This document shows positions 1 to 7,808 of a stretch of DNA of 64,000 nucleotides, one piece after another. Positions within the stretch are counted from its first letter, which is position 1. The number at the start of each line of letters is the position of its first letter. A program made the position numbers and the translations under genes. This DNA is from CAAGNP01 sp964611185 (lineage in GTDB: Bacteria; Bacteroidota; Bacteroidia; Bacteroidales; UBA932): contig CAZSXE010000002.1 of assembly GCA_964611185.1 (NCBI GenBank), positions 1 through 64,000 of the forward strand, written 5' to 3'. The notes beneath the pieces are model-generated. The model had not been told where the DNA came from and searched no databases. It worked only from the letters and a program-made list of their open reading frames with translations.

Positions 1-140
1 TGACCGTTGAGGTATAGTAGGCATTTGTTATATATCTTGGATGGTAGAATCGAGTAAGTACTTTATAAAAACATTATCATAGATCTACTGATACTGATTA
101 TTATAATAAAGGATTTAATGTTAGAAGATAATGTCTTTTT

Positions 141-148
141 TAAATTTG
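141..148 (+). promoter_or_regulatory. Candidate -7 element for the dipeptidase gene
   Basis: The octamer TAAATTTG fits the Bacteroidetes -7 consensus TAnnTTTG. No good TTTG element lies about 20 bases upstream, so this is a half-supported promoter. Transcription from here would begin near 153-156, which leaves almost no leader for the GTG at 159 but a normal one for the ATG at 180. The rest of bases 1-158 shows no gene that I can recognise. Confidence 0.3.
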
Positions 149-179
149 TTTTAACTTTGTGAAAAATATCTTTAAAACA

Positions 180-1292
180 ATGGACAAATTACATTCTGAT
201 GCTTTTGTGCTCGATTCGCATTGTGATACTCCTTCGATGCTCCTTGAAAATCTTAATATTGGTGAAAAACTTAATAGAGGTCAGGTTGATTTTGTAAGGA
301 TGAAGGAGGGGGGAGTGGATGGTATGTTCTTCGCTATTTATACTTCCAACAGACTTTCCCCTGATGAGGCTACAAGAAGGGCTATTGAGTTATTGTCAAG
401 GACTTATGATGCTGTGGACAGGAACAGAGATAAAGTTGCTTTTGCTTTTTCTGTTGCTCAAGCACGAGAAAATAAGAAAAATGGACTCCTTTCGGTCTTT
501 CTTGGTATGGAAAATGGTTCTCCGATTCAGAAAGATCTCTCAATGCTTAGATTTTTCTATCGTTTCGGAATAAGGTATCTAACCTTGACACATACCGGTA
601 ATAATGAGATATGCGATTCCTGTGCTGCTAAAGAGAAGAGATGGGGAGGTGTTTCCCCTTTCGGAAGGAAAGTAATAGAGGAACTTAATCGTATAGGTGT
701 TATGGTGGATGTTTCTCATATTTCAGATGATTCTTTTTATGATGTGTTGAGGTATTCAAAGGCTCCTGTTGTGGCAACACATTCATGTTGTAGAGCTTTA
801 TGTAATCATCCGAGAAATCTTACAGACCAGATGATTAAGGATCTTGCTACATCAGGTGGAGTAATTCAGATTAATTTTTATCCTGCATTTCTTGACAATA
901 ATTTCGGGACTGATGAGTTTTGGGCTTTGGCAGATGATTTCGATGAGAAGCAGCAGGCTTCACGCAAGGATCTTGATAACCCTGTTAAAAGGGATGCATA
1001 CCATAAAATCGAAACGGAGCTTCTTAATTATCCTGCCCCTTCATATAAATTGATTGTGGATCATATTGACCATGTAGTGAATCTTGTAGGTGCGGAGCAT
1101 GTCGGGCTCGGTTCTGATTTCGACGGTATTGAAACACCCCCTCAAGGGATGAAAGATGTGAGTTGTTTTTCGAAATTTACGGAGGAACTTAGGTTGAGAG
1201 GGTATTCAGATAGTGATATAAGAGGAATCTTAGGAGAAAACTTCCTCAGGGTGATGTCAGAAGTGGAAAAGTATTCGCAAACTAATAAATAA
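180..1292 (+). CDS. Membrane dipeptidase, peptidase family M19
   Basis: Zinc-dependent dipeptidase of the renal dipeptidase family, which hydrolyses a broad range of dipeptides and is often found in amino-acid fermenters. The product is 370 aa, normal for M19. Metal ligands expected for the family are visible: the HCD pair near residues 14-16, a Glu in MENGSP, His in DVSHISDD and in ATHSC, and the closing Asp in GLGSDFDG. No signal peptide is obvious, so a cytosolic place is likely. An in-frame GTG at 159 would add seven residues; I prefer the ATG at 180 because of the candidate promoter just upstream and the family's usual N-terminus. The SDR gene follows after 10 bases and is probably co-transcribed. 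Confidence 0.9.
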   Translation: MDKLHSDAFVLDSHCDTPSMLLENLNIGEKLNRGQVDFVRMKEGGVDGMFFAIYTSNRLSPDEATRRAIELLSRTYDAVDRNRDKVAFAFSVAQARENKKNGLLSVFLGMENGSPIQKDLSMLRFFYRFGIRYLTLTHTGNNEICDSCAAKEKRWGGVSPFGRKVIEELNRIGVMVDVSHISDDSFYDVLRYSKAPVVATHSCCRALCNHPRNLTDQMIKDLATSGGVIQINFYPAFLDNNFGTDEFWALADDFDEKQQASRKDLDNPVKRDAYHKIETELLNYPAPSYKLIVDHIDHVVNLVGAEHVGLGSDFDGIETPPQGMKDVSCFSKFTEELRLRGYSDSDIRGILGENFLRVMSEVEKYSQTNK

Positions 1293-1302
1293 AATATTGA
1301 AT

Positions 1303-2064
1303 ATGAGCAAAATAGCATTGGTAACAGGAGCAACGGCAGGTATTGGCAAAGCCGTAGCGAAAGCATTGGCCGATAACGGCTACAATTTAATTATTACGGG
1401 TAGAAGGGAGAAGATTCTTTCGGAAGTGGCTAAAGAGATAGAAAAGAGCGGGGTTAGGGTTCTCCCCTTATCATTTGATGTCCGTTCGCTTAACGAGGTG
1501 GAGCATTATCTCGGAAACCTTCCGGTACAGTGGCAGGCTATTGATGTTTTGATTAATAATGCCGGTCTTGCTGTGGGATTGAATCCTCTCAATGAAGGGG
1601 TTGTGGATGATTGGGAGAGGATGATTGATACCAATGTCAAGGGGCTTCTCTATGTTACAAAGATTGTCTCTAATTTGATGATTAGAAACGGGAAAGGGGG
1701 ACATATTGTCAATCTGTGCTCTATAGCCGGAAAGGAGGTTTATCCCAATGGAAATGTATATTGTGCTTCAAAGCACGCTGTAGATGCCCTTACAAAGGGG
1801 ATGAGAATGGATTTTATTAAATATGGAATTCGTGTTTCTCAAATCTGCCCCGGTGCAGTCGAGACTGAGTTTTCTCAGGTGCGTTTCAAAGGGGATATGG
1901 AGCGTGCTGCTAATGTTTATAAAGGATTTGAGCCGTTAAAAGGGGAAGATATTGCAAATGCCATAATGTTTATGATTAACTGCCCTCCTCATGTAAATAT
2001 CAATGATATGACCATTATGCCTACGGCTCAGGCAAATTCATCAATATTTAACAAGAAACTTTAA
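1303..2064 (+). CDS. SDR-family NAD(P)-dependent oxidoreductase (YdfG-like)
   Basis: Classical short-chain dehydrogenase of 253 aa. The Rossmann motif TGATAGIG is at the N-terminus, followed by NNAG, a catalytic Ser in LCSIAG and the YxxxK pair in YCASK. The sequence is closest in style to YdfG/serine 3-dehydrogenase proteins, which oxidise 3-hydroxy acids or reduce malonic semialdehyde with NADP; the substrate cannot be read from sequence. An in-frame TTG at 1297 gives a longer reading frame, but the ATG at 1303 is the better start. It follows the dipeptidase and converges on the serine hydrolase with a gap of 6 bases. A weak GGTG/CACC hairpin before six T's (2066-2091) may end transcription. 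Confidence 0.88.
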   Translation: MSKIALVTGATAGIGKAVAKALADNGYNLIITGRREKILSEVAKEIEKSGVRVLPLSFDVRSLNEVEHYLGNLPVQWQAIDVLINNAGLAVGLNPLNEGVVDDWERMIDTNVKGLLYVTKIVSNLMIRNGKGGHIVNLCSIAGKEVYPNGNVYCASKHAVDALTKGMRMDFIKYGIRVSQICPGAVETEFSQVRFKGDMERAANVYKGFEPLKGEDIANAIMFMINCPPHVNINDMTIMPTAQANSSIFNKKL

Positions 2065-2070
2065 AGGTGT

Positions 2071-3189
2071 TTATAACCACCCCGCTTTTTTCATTATTGA
2101 ATCGACTTTGAGGACATTTTCCCAGCGGTCGTAGTCATTTCTATTTTCAAAGATAAGGAGAAGAAGATCCGATTCCGGATAACGACCGGCGTATATTTGG
2201 TAGCCTCCGTTATCTCCTGTATGGAAAATGCGTTTCTGAAAGTCGGGATTTTGTTCGATAAACCAGCCATATCCATAGAAGGTATTGGGACGTTTTTGGT
2301 ATCCGCTGAAAGGGGAATCTGAAACTGTAATATGCGGTGAATGTGCTTCTTTTAGTGTTTTATCTGAAACAATGGTTCCGCTACGAAGTGCCTTTTCCCA
2401 TTTTGCAAATTCGTGTGTGGAAGTATATATCCCTCCGTCAGCTTTAGTAGCGAAGAATGTCTCTTCTCCATAGTCGTATTCATCCCATTTTTCGTTTTTA
2501 ATATATCCGTGCGACATATTGGGAATTACTTTATCGGGTGAGAAATATATGGTAGAGGTCATGCCTGCAGGATAAAATATTTCGTCTTGCATATATTGTT
2601 CGAATGACTTTCCGGATACTTTTTCTATGATGGTATAGAAGAGTTGATAAGTGGGATTCATGTACTCATAGTATTGACCTGGCTTGAAATGGAGGGATGT
2701 AAGGTCTTTCATATATGAGTAGGAGTCAACATCTGTGGCATAGAGAACGAAGTCTCTGTTATATCTGGGTCTATCGTCACCAATGCCTGAGGTGTGAGAT
2801 AGTAAGTTTCTTAAAGTTATATCTTTAAATAGTTCAGATTTAAATTCCGGAAAGTACTTTTTTACATTATCATCGAGGGATAATTTTCCTTCTTCGGCAA
2901 GTTTTAATATTGCGATAGCGGAAAACTGCTTAGATACTGAGGCAATGTTAAAAAAAGTATTACCATCAATCTTTGATCCTGTTTTCATATCTGCAATGCC
3001 AAATCCACGATCATATAGTATAGTATCTCCTTTAAGTATCAAAATGGATGCTCCAGGTTCGTCTATATGATAAAGGGACATGAATAGAGAATCAAGTGAG
3101 GCGATTGCTTGTCGCTCTTTGGCGGCTTGTGATGTGCAAGAAGTCATAATTATTGCTGTTAACAGGGTAATAATAAGTGATTTATACAT
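2071..3189 (-). CDS. Serine hydrolase lipoprotein, beta-lactamase/PBP4-like family
   Basis: 372 aa protein of the class C beta-lactamase-like serine hydrolase family (esterases, D-aminopeptidases, penicillin-binding-protein relatives). The nucleophile motif SVSK is at residues 84-87, a YxN-type motif (YMN) follows, and HTG near the C-terminus takes the place of KTG. The N-terminus is a short hydrophobic signal ending in MTSC, with the lipidated Cys at about residue 18, so it is probably a cell-envelope lipoprotein. It is the last gene of a minus-strand run xre, pyrD, cinA, this gene, 12 bases after cinA. Substrate is unknown; true beta-lactamase activity is unlikely because HTG is more typical of esterase-like members. 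Confidence 0.85.
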   Translation of the reverse strand: MYKSLIITLLTAIIMTSCTSQAAKERQAIASLDSLFMSLYHIDEPGASILILKGDTILYDRGFGIADMKTGSKIDGNTFFNIASVSKQFSAIAILKLAEEGKLSLDDNVKKYFPEFKSELFKDITLRNLLSHTSGIGDDRPRYNRDFVLYATDVDSYSYMKDLTSLHFKPGQYYEYMNPTYQLFYTIIEKVSGKSFEQYMQDEIFYPAGMTSTIYFSPDKVIPNMSHGYIKNEKWDEYDYGEETFFATKADGGIYTSTHEFAKWEKALRSGTIVSDKTLKEAHSPHITVSDSPFSGYQKRPNTFYGYGWFIEQNPDFQKRIFHTGDNGGYQIYAGRYPESDLLLLIFENRNDYDRWENVLKVDSIMKKAGWL

Positions 3190-3201
3190 AGCGTAGCAGG
3201 G

Positions 3202-4488
3202 TTAAATGTGTTTTTCTATCTGTAGTCGCAGCAGATTAAGTGCATTAGAGGAAAATCTGTCAATATTTACCTCCCGGCTGCTTTTAAATGCTATTTTCTG
3301 AGACACTACTTCTTCTTTTCCGCTTATCGGATCGAGATATGAGACAGCTATCCAGGCCATTCCGACAGGTTTTTCCGGAGTTCCTCCCCCCGGACCGGCA
3401 ATTCCGGATGTGGCTACGGAGAAAGTGGTTTTCATAAGTGATCTTACACCGGTGGCCATAGCTTCAACACATTGTGGGCTTACGGCACCATATTCGGCTA
3501 TAATCTGTTTAGGTACATTAATAACATTCTCTTTAATTGAATTATCATAAGATGTCACAGATCCATAAAAATATGCAGAAGAGCCTGCCACAGAGGTTAT
3601 TAGCGATGCAATCCTACCTCCAGTACACGATTCTGCCACCGAAAGTGTCAGTTTATTTTGTGTCAAATATCGTCCTATAACACTCTGTAGTGAGTCATCT
3701 CCTTCACCGTAGATGGCATCTGAAAGTATTGGACGAAGTTTATTAAATTCCGCATCTATTTTCCTGATTTCTTCATCTTTGTCTCCTGTGTAAATGGAAA
3801 GTCGCAATCGGACTCCGATGATGGGATTAGGCAGATATGCAAGATGCATCTCCTTAGGGAGGGACTTTTCCCAAGGTTCAATCATCTTGGAAAGAGTGGA
3901 TTCCGCTATTCCGAATGTCACAAGTGTCTTATGGTGAATGGCTTCGAGTTTATGATGCTTTCGGATGTCATTTATTATTTCGGGCAGCAGCCCAATAGCC
4001 TCGAAAGGAACTCCCGGAAGGGAATATAGAGTGGGGGTGTGCGGATATTTTTCTTTAGTAAATCTGAAAACCATGCATGGGGCGGTGCCCAATTTGTTAG
4101 GAATAACCTCAGACCCTTTCGGAACGAGTGCCTGAGCCCTGTTAATATCGCTGAGCTCGATTCCGCGGCTTGTGAGAATGCGCTCGATAATAGCGAATTG
4201 AGCATCGCTGCGGTAGTATTGGTGGGTACCGAAAAGTTCGGATATGGCTGCTTTTGTGATATCGTCTTTGGTGGGTCCAAGTCCGCCTGTAACGATAACT
4301 ATATCATGGTCAGTTAGGGCATGGTTAAGATTGGTAATGATTTCTCGGTGGTCGTCACCGAAGGAATCCATATACTGTACTTTTACACCTATGTTGTTGA
4401 GTTCTTGTGAGATATGAGATGAGTTCGTATCAACAATCTGACCTATCAGGATCTCGTCTCCGATAGTGCAAATAGCTGCTTTTAACAT
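3202..4488 (-). CDS. cinA: CinA-family protein: NMN deamidase with MoCF-like domain
   Basis: Two-domain CinA of 428 aa, full length. The N-terminal half is a MoCF/MogA-like domain (IGDEILIGQ, VTGGLGPTKDD), associated with ADP-ribose pyrophosphatase activity in the family; the C-terminal half is a PncC-type nicotinamide-mononucleotide amidohydrolase domain (SVAESCTGG, TSGIAGPGGGT). The protein salvages the pyridine ring of NMN, which DNA ligase LigA releases; ligA lies elsewhere in this window. It sits one base after pyrD and 12 bases before the serine hydrolase, so it is probably co-transcribed with both. The competence role suggested by the old name is not supported here. Confidence 0.93.
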   Translation of the reverse strand: MLKAAICTIGDEILIGQIVDTNSSHISQELNNIGVKVQYMDSFGDDHREIITNLNHALTDHDIVIVTGGLGPTKDDITKAAISELFGTHQYYRSDAQFAIIERILTSRGIELSDINRAQALVPKGSEVIPNKLGTAPCMVFRFTKEKYPHTPTLYSLPGVPFEAIGLLPEIINDIRKHHKLEAIHHKTLVTFGIAESTLSKMIEPWEKSLPKEMHLAYLPNPIIGVRLRLSIYTGDKDEEIRKIDAEFNKLRPILSDAIYGEGDDSLQSVIGRYLTQNKLTLSVAESCTGGRIASLITSVAGSSAYFYGSVTSYDNSIKENVINVPKQIIAEYGAVSPQCVEAMATGVRSLMKTTFSVATSGIAGPGGGTPEKPVGMAWIAVSYLDPISGKEEVVSQKIAFKSSREVNIDRFSSNALNLLRLQIEKHI

Positions 4489-4489
4489 A

Positions 4490-5536
4490 TTAAGACTGCT
4501 TTTTATTATATTGTTTAACTAAATATTTCAAGATTTTCTTGGGCGTGGCAGGACCATTGTAGATAAATCCTGTGTAGATTTGTATCAGAGAAGCACCTGC
4601 TTCAAGCATTTGATAGGCTTGCTTGGGTGTGGATATGCCCCCTACACCTATAATAGGAAGCTTCCCTCCGGTACGCTCATGTATATATCTTACTGTATTT
4701 AAGCTCTTTTCAAATATGGGAGCTCCGCTCAATCCTCCTGCCCCGATTGCTTGGACCTTCTCATGGTCTGTGATCAAACCATCACGCGAAGTAGAGGTAT
4801 TTGTAGCAACGATTCCATCAATACCTGAAATGAGTATCAAATCGATGATTTCATCGAGATGCTGCTTGGGAATATCGGGGGATATTTTAATTAGAATGGG
4901 TCTGTAGTCGTCAAAATATCGTCTCAATGTAAGAAGCCTGTCTATTATATCTGACAGAGATTCAATGTTTTGAAGCTCTGTCAGGCTTTTAACATTGGGA
5001 CATGAAACATTAATAACAAAATAATCAACGAAATCATAGAGAAGAGAAAACGCCTTTTCATAATCGTTTCCGGCTTTATTATTGGGAGTAAGTGCCCCTT
5101 TGGAGATGTTTCCTCCTACGATGAGTTTAGGTTTATCCTTTTTAAGCCTGCTAACGGTGTATTTTACCCCATTATTGTTGATTCCCATTCTGTTAATGAG
5201 AGCATTGTCTGTAACTAACCTAAACAGACGAGGCTTAGGATTACCTGGCTGAGGTTCAGGAGTTATCGACCCGATTTCGACAAAACTGAATCCGAAATTT
5301 GACAAATCATTATAATAATCTCCGTTTTTATCGAAACCGGCAGCAAATCCGAGGGGATTTTTGAACTGAATACCGAATACTTCCCGTTCGAGGGATGGAT
5401 GACTATAACTGAAAATAAATTTAATAATCTGTCGTGAAAAGGGGATATATCTGAGAAAAAACAGAAACTTCATAACGATGTGATGTGCTGTTTCTGCTGA
5501 GAACGAAAATAATATACTTTTTAAAAACTTGTACAT
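4490..5536 (-). CDS. pyrD: Dihydroorotate dehydrogenase, class 2 (quinone) type
   Basis: Fourth step of pyrimidine synthesis: dihydroorotate to orotate with FMN. The 348 aa length and the N-terminal amphipathic segment (LFSFSAETAHHIVMKFL) mark the membrane-associated class 2 enzymes that pass electrons to quinone, and the C-terminal half (ATNTSTSR, GGLSGAP, GVGGI, GASLIQIYTGF) follows the class 2 pattern. Oddly, the catalytic-base position in NVSCPN (Cys179) holds Cys, as in class 1 enzymes, where class 2 members usually have Ser. It is followed closely by cinA. carAB of the same pathway lies at 36-40 kb. Confidence 0.93.
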   Translation of the reverse strand: MYKFLKSILFSFSAETAHHIVMKFLFFLRYIPFSRQIIKFIFSYSHPSLEREVFGIQFKNPLGFAAGFDKNGDYYNDLSNFGFSFVEIGSITPEPQPGNPKPRLFRLVTDNALINRMGINNNGVKYTVSRLKKDKPKLIVGGNISKGALTPNNKAGNDYEKAFSLLYDFVDYFVINVSCPNVKSLTELQNIESLSDIIDRLLTLRRYFDDYRPILIKISPDIPKQHLDEIIDLILISGIDGIVATNTSTSRDGLITDHEKVQAIGAGGLSGAPIFEKSLNTVRYIHERTGGKLPIIGVGGISTPKQAYQMLEAGASLIQIYTGFIYNGPATPKKILKYLVKQYNKKQS

Positions 5537-5561
5537 TTTAAATATAGAATCATATAATGTA

Positions 5562-5569
5562 CAAATATA
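5562..5569 (-). promoter_or_regulatory. Candidate -7 element for pyrD
   Basis: Read on the minus strand this is TATATTTG, a full match to TAnnTTTG, lying in the 41-base gap between xre and pyrD. I see no matching -33 element, so pyrD may have its own promoter or be read only from the xre promoter. Confidence 0.3.
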
Positions 5570-5577
5570 AAGAATAA

Positions 5578-6027
5578 TTACTTAGGTGGGTAAAATTCCT
5601 GAAAACTTCCGTCAGAGAAGAAGATAATTATCCTTTTTACATTTTTATTTGGTTGGGCGGCGGTAGATGGATGGCTAAATAGTGGATTCTGAGGGACTTC
5701 ATTTTCATTAATTTTATGGTTAATATCCTCATTATCAACAATATCCAATGGGAAAAGGATGTTATCATTATCGGACTTTTCATGAAAATTATCTTTTGGA
5801 ACAGAATTTTGTTCTAAATCTTTGTAGGGTTTACCTTTTCCGGTGATTAACCACTCGGCATTTATCCTTGGAAACTTAGAGAGAAAATTATTTATAAACT
5901 CGTAACTCGGTTTATTTCTACCGGAAAGAATATGGGATATTCCCGAACGCTGAATATGTAAAATATCCGCAAGTCGGGCAGGAGTGAGTTCTTCAAGCTC
6001 TAAAAATTGTTGTAAACGCCTATTCAT
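5578..6027 (-). CDS. XRE-family helix-turn-helix regulator
   Basis: 149 aa. The first ~60 residues form a Cro/C1-type helix-turn-helix (LARLADILHIQ type core: PARLADILHIQRSGISHILSG) followed by the conserved YEFINNFL and WLITGKG segment seen in many small Bacteroidetes XRE regulators. The remainder is a polar, low-complexity tail without a recognised domain, ending in a basic IIIFFSDGSF strand. The tail could be a sensing or oligomerisation part. The gene heads the xre-pyrD-cinA-hydrolase run. Repeated TGTAAAC half-sites around its start suggest autoregulation. Targets are unknown. Confidence 0.85.
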   Translation of the reverse strand: MNRRLQQFLELEELTPARLADILHIQRSGISHILSGRNKPSYEFINNFLSKFPRINAEWLITGKGKPYKDLEQNSVPKDNFHEKSDNDNILFPLDIVDNEDINHKINENEVPQNPLFSHPSTAAQPNKNVKRIIIFFSDGSFQEFYPPK

Positions 6028-6046
6028 AATTTGTAAACTCTTAACA

Positions 6047-6110
6047 TTACAAATGTAAGCATTATTTTGATTACTTATGTAACTACTTAATAATTAACAA
6101 ATGTAAACAA
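6047..6110 (-). promoter_or_regulatory. Putative operator cluster and promoter of the xre gene
   Basis: Three TTAC(n)GTAA dyads within 64 bases. On the minus strand, two of them contain TACATTTG (6050-6057 and 6098-6105), which fits the -7 consensus TAnnTTTG, so operator and promoter would overlap, as expected for an autorepressed XRE gene. No clear -33 element was found for either. Confidence 0.4.
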
Positions 6111-6491
6111 TAAAACAGGGGAGGCTTTATAATACTATCCAGCCGAGGATGGTTGTTTGAGCACCAAAATAATCATTACTTAATATTTATTTGCTAATAT
6201 ATTGGATAACACGGTAATTATATGAATTAATTACATTTTGTATTCCAAGATGATGGTTTTAGATTCTTTATCAGGGCTAACATCATAATATTTTGATAAA
6301 GTTTATAGCGTGTATAACACTGAGTATCAATATATTAAAATCAAAATTTACCACCATAAGTAAAACTTATTACTCAGATTTTCAGTGCTATTTGATGTAA
6401 TGTAGTGATGTATCCAAATGTTTACAAACATGAATAGTTGTATTTAAAAATGTGAATCAAAGTTGTAAACAAAAAATCGATTTTAAAGGAT

Positions 6492-6522
6492 TTTGTGCTC
6501 AATGATATATTATATACTTTTG
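6492..6522 (+). promoter_or_regulatory. Bacteroidetes-type promoter of queA
   Basis: TTTG at 6492-6495 and TACTTTTG at 6515-6522, separated by 19 bases, match the -33/-7 Bacteroidetes consensus. Transcription would start near 6528, leaving a leader of about 30 bases before the ATG at 6561. Confidence 0.6.
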
Positions 6523-6560
6523 CATACGATAATTGATTGTAGGGCTTAAAATCGACTTAT

Positions 6561-7793
6561 ATGTTTGAACCAAAAATTAGAATCACTGATTTTTCTTATA
6601 TTCTCCCACCGGAAAAAATTCCTGCCTACCCTCTTGAAAAAAGGGACAGTTCAAAATTGCTTATATATAATAAAGGTATAATAGGTGAAAATATTTTCTC
6701 TTCTTTACCTGATTATCTTCCCCATAACTCGTTAATGGTTTTTAATAATACTAAGGTAGTCCCTGCAAGGCTCCTGTTTCGTAAGGAAAGCGGCGCTTTT
6801 ATAGAGATATTCTGTCTTGAGCCTCATATTCCGGCAGATTACAATATTTCTTTTGCTTGTGAAGAATCTTGTGTATGGAAAACTATTATAGGGAATGTGA
6901 AACGATGGAAAGGAGGGCTATTGTCTTTTTATGTTCCGGATGAGGGTCATAACGAATCAAAAATAATCGATTTAAAGGCGGAACTTATTGAAAAAGAGGA
7001 TAATACATATTATGTTCGTTTCAGCTGGAAGACCAATATTCCTTTTTCAAAGGTGCTTGAAATTTGTGGCAAAGTGCCTATTCCTCCTTATCTTAATAGA
7101 GAGACAGAAGCTATTGACAAAGATCGTTATCAGACTATGTATGCGAAATACAGAGGTTCTGTCGCTGCACCCACCGCCGGTCTCCATTTTACCAATGAGG
7201 TATTAGATAAAATTAAATCGGAAGGTATTGATTGTGAGGAACTTTGCCTTCATGTGGGTGCTGGTACTTTTCTCCCTGTAAAAAGTGAATTTGTATCTGA
7301 ACATATTATGCATTCTGAGCCTTTTTCTGTTTCAAAAGTCTTTCTTGAGAAGTTGTGCAGTATAAAAAATGATGAAAAAGTGATTGCAGTCGGTACTACT
7401 TCCATAAGATCTCTTGAATCTTTGTATTATCTGGGGCTTCAGTGCATAGAAGAGACACCTGAAAAATGGATACCCAAATCCCTTTCTCAATGGAAGCCTT
7501 ACTCGTGTAAAGAGGATTATTCGTTAAAAGAATCGATTCAAGCGTTGATTGATTATATGTCTATTAATTCATTAATTACTTTGAATTTAAGAACACAAAT
7601 TATTATCGTTCCGTCTTATCGTTTCAAAGTAGTGGATATGCTTATTACCAATTTCCATCAGCCTCAAAGCACACTCCTTTTACTGATAGCTGCTTTTGTG
7701 GGAGTCGATAGGTGGCGAGAAATATATAATTATGCTCTCCAGAACAATTTCAGATTTTTGAGCTATGGAGACAGTTCTCTTCTTATAAGATAA
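6561..7793 (+). CDS. queA: tRNA preQ1(34) S-adenosylmethionine ribosyltransferase-isomerase
   Basis: Transfers and isomerises the ribosyl group of S-adenosylmethionine onto preQ1 in tRNA anticodons, giving epoxyqueuosine. At 410 aa it is longer than the ~340-350 aa enzymes of proteobacteria. Conserved blocks are present: YPLEKRDSSKLL, NNTKVVPARL, GKVPIPPYLNR, YAKYRGSVAAPTAGLHFT, LHVGAGTFLPV, GTTSIRSLES and ITNFHQPQSTLLLL. The extra length lies in the middle and between the last two blocks. It has its own promoter and converges on the DUF255 gene with a 15-base gap. No preQ1 riboswitch is seen upstream. Confidence 0.95.
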   Translation: MFEPKIRITDFSYILPPEKIPAYPLEKRDSSKLLIYNKGIIGENIFSSLPDYLPHNSLMVFNNTKVVPARLLFRKESGAFIEIFCLEPHIPADYNISFACEESCVWKTIIGNVKRWKGGLLSFYVPDEGHNESKIIDLKAELIEKEDNTYYVRFSWKTNIPFSKVLEICGKVPIPPYLNRETEAIDKDRYQTMYAKYRGSVAAPTAGLHFTNEVLDKIKSEGIDCEELCLHVGAGTFLPVKSEFVSEHIMHSEPFSVSKVFLEKLCSIKNDEKVIAVGTTSIRSLESLYYLGLQCIEETPEKWIPKSLSQWKPYSCKEDYSLKESIQALIDYMSINSLITLNLRTQIIIVPSYRFKVVDMLITNFHQPQSTLLLLIAAFVGVDRWREIYNYALQNNFRFLSYGDSSLLIR

Positions 7794-7808
7794 TTGTGTG
7801 TTTTAAAT

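Larger units (their letters stand above)
6028..6560. other. 533-base gene-free regulatory stretch between xre and queA
   Basis: No open reading frame above about 12 codons, no RNA gene and no riboswitch fold that I recognise. It holds repeated TGTAAAC/GTTTACA half-sites: TTACAAATGTAA (6047-6058), TTACTTATGTAA (6071-6082), AACAAATGTAAACAA (around 6096-6110), ATGTTTACAAACAT (6418-6431) and TTGTAAACAA (6463-6472). The first three lie just upstream of xre and the last two upstream of the queA promoter. Bases 6120-6410 are plain AT-rich sequence in which I see nothing. Confidence 0.5.
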
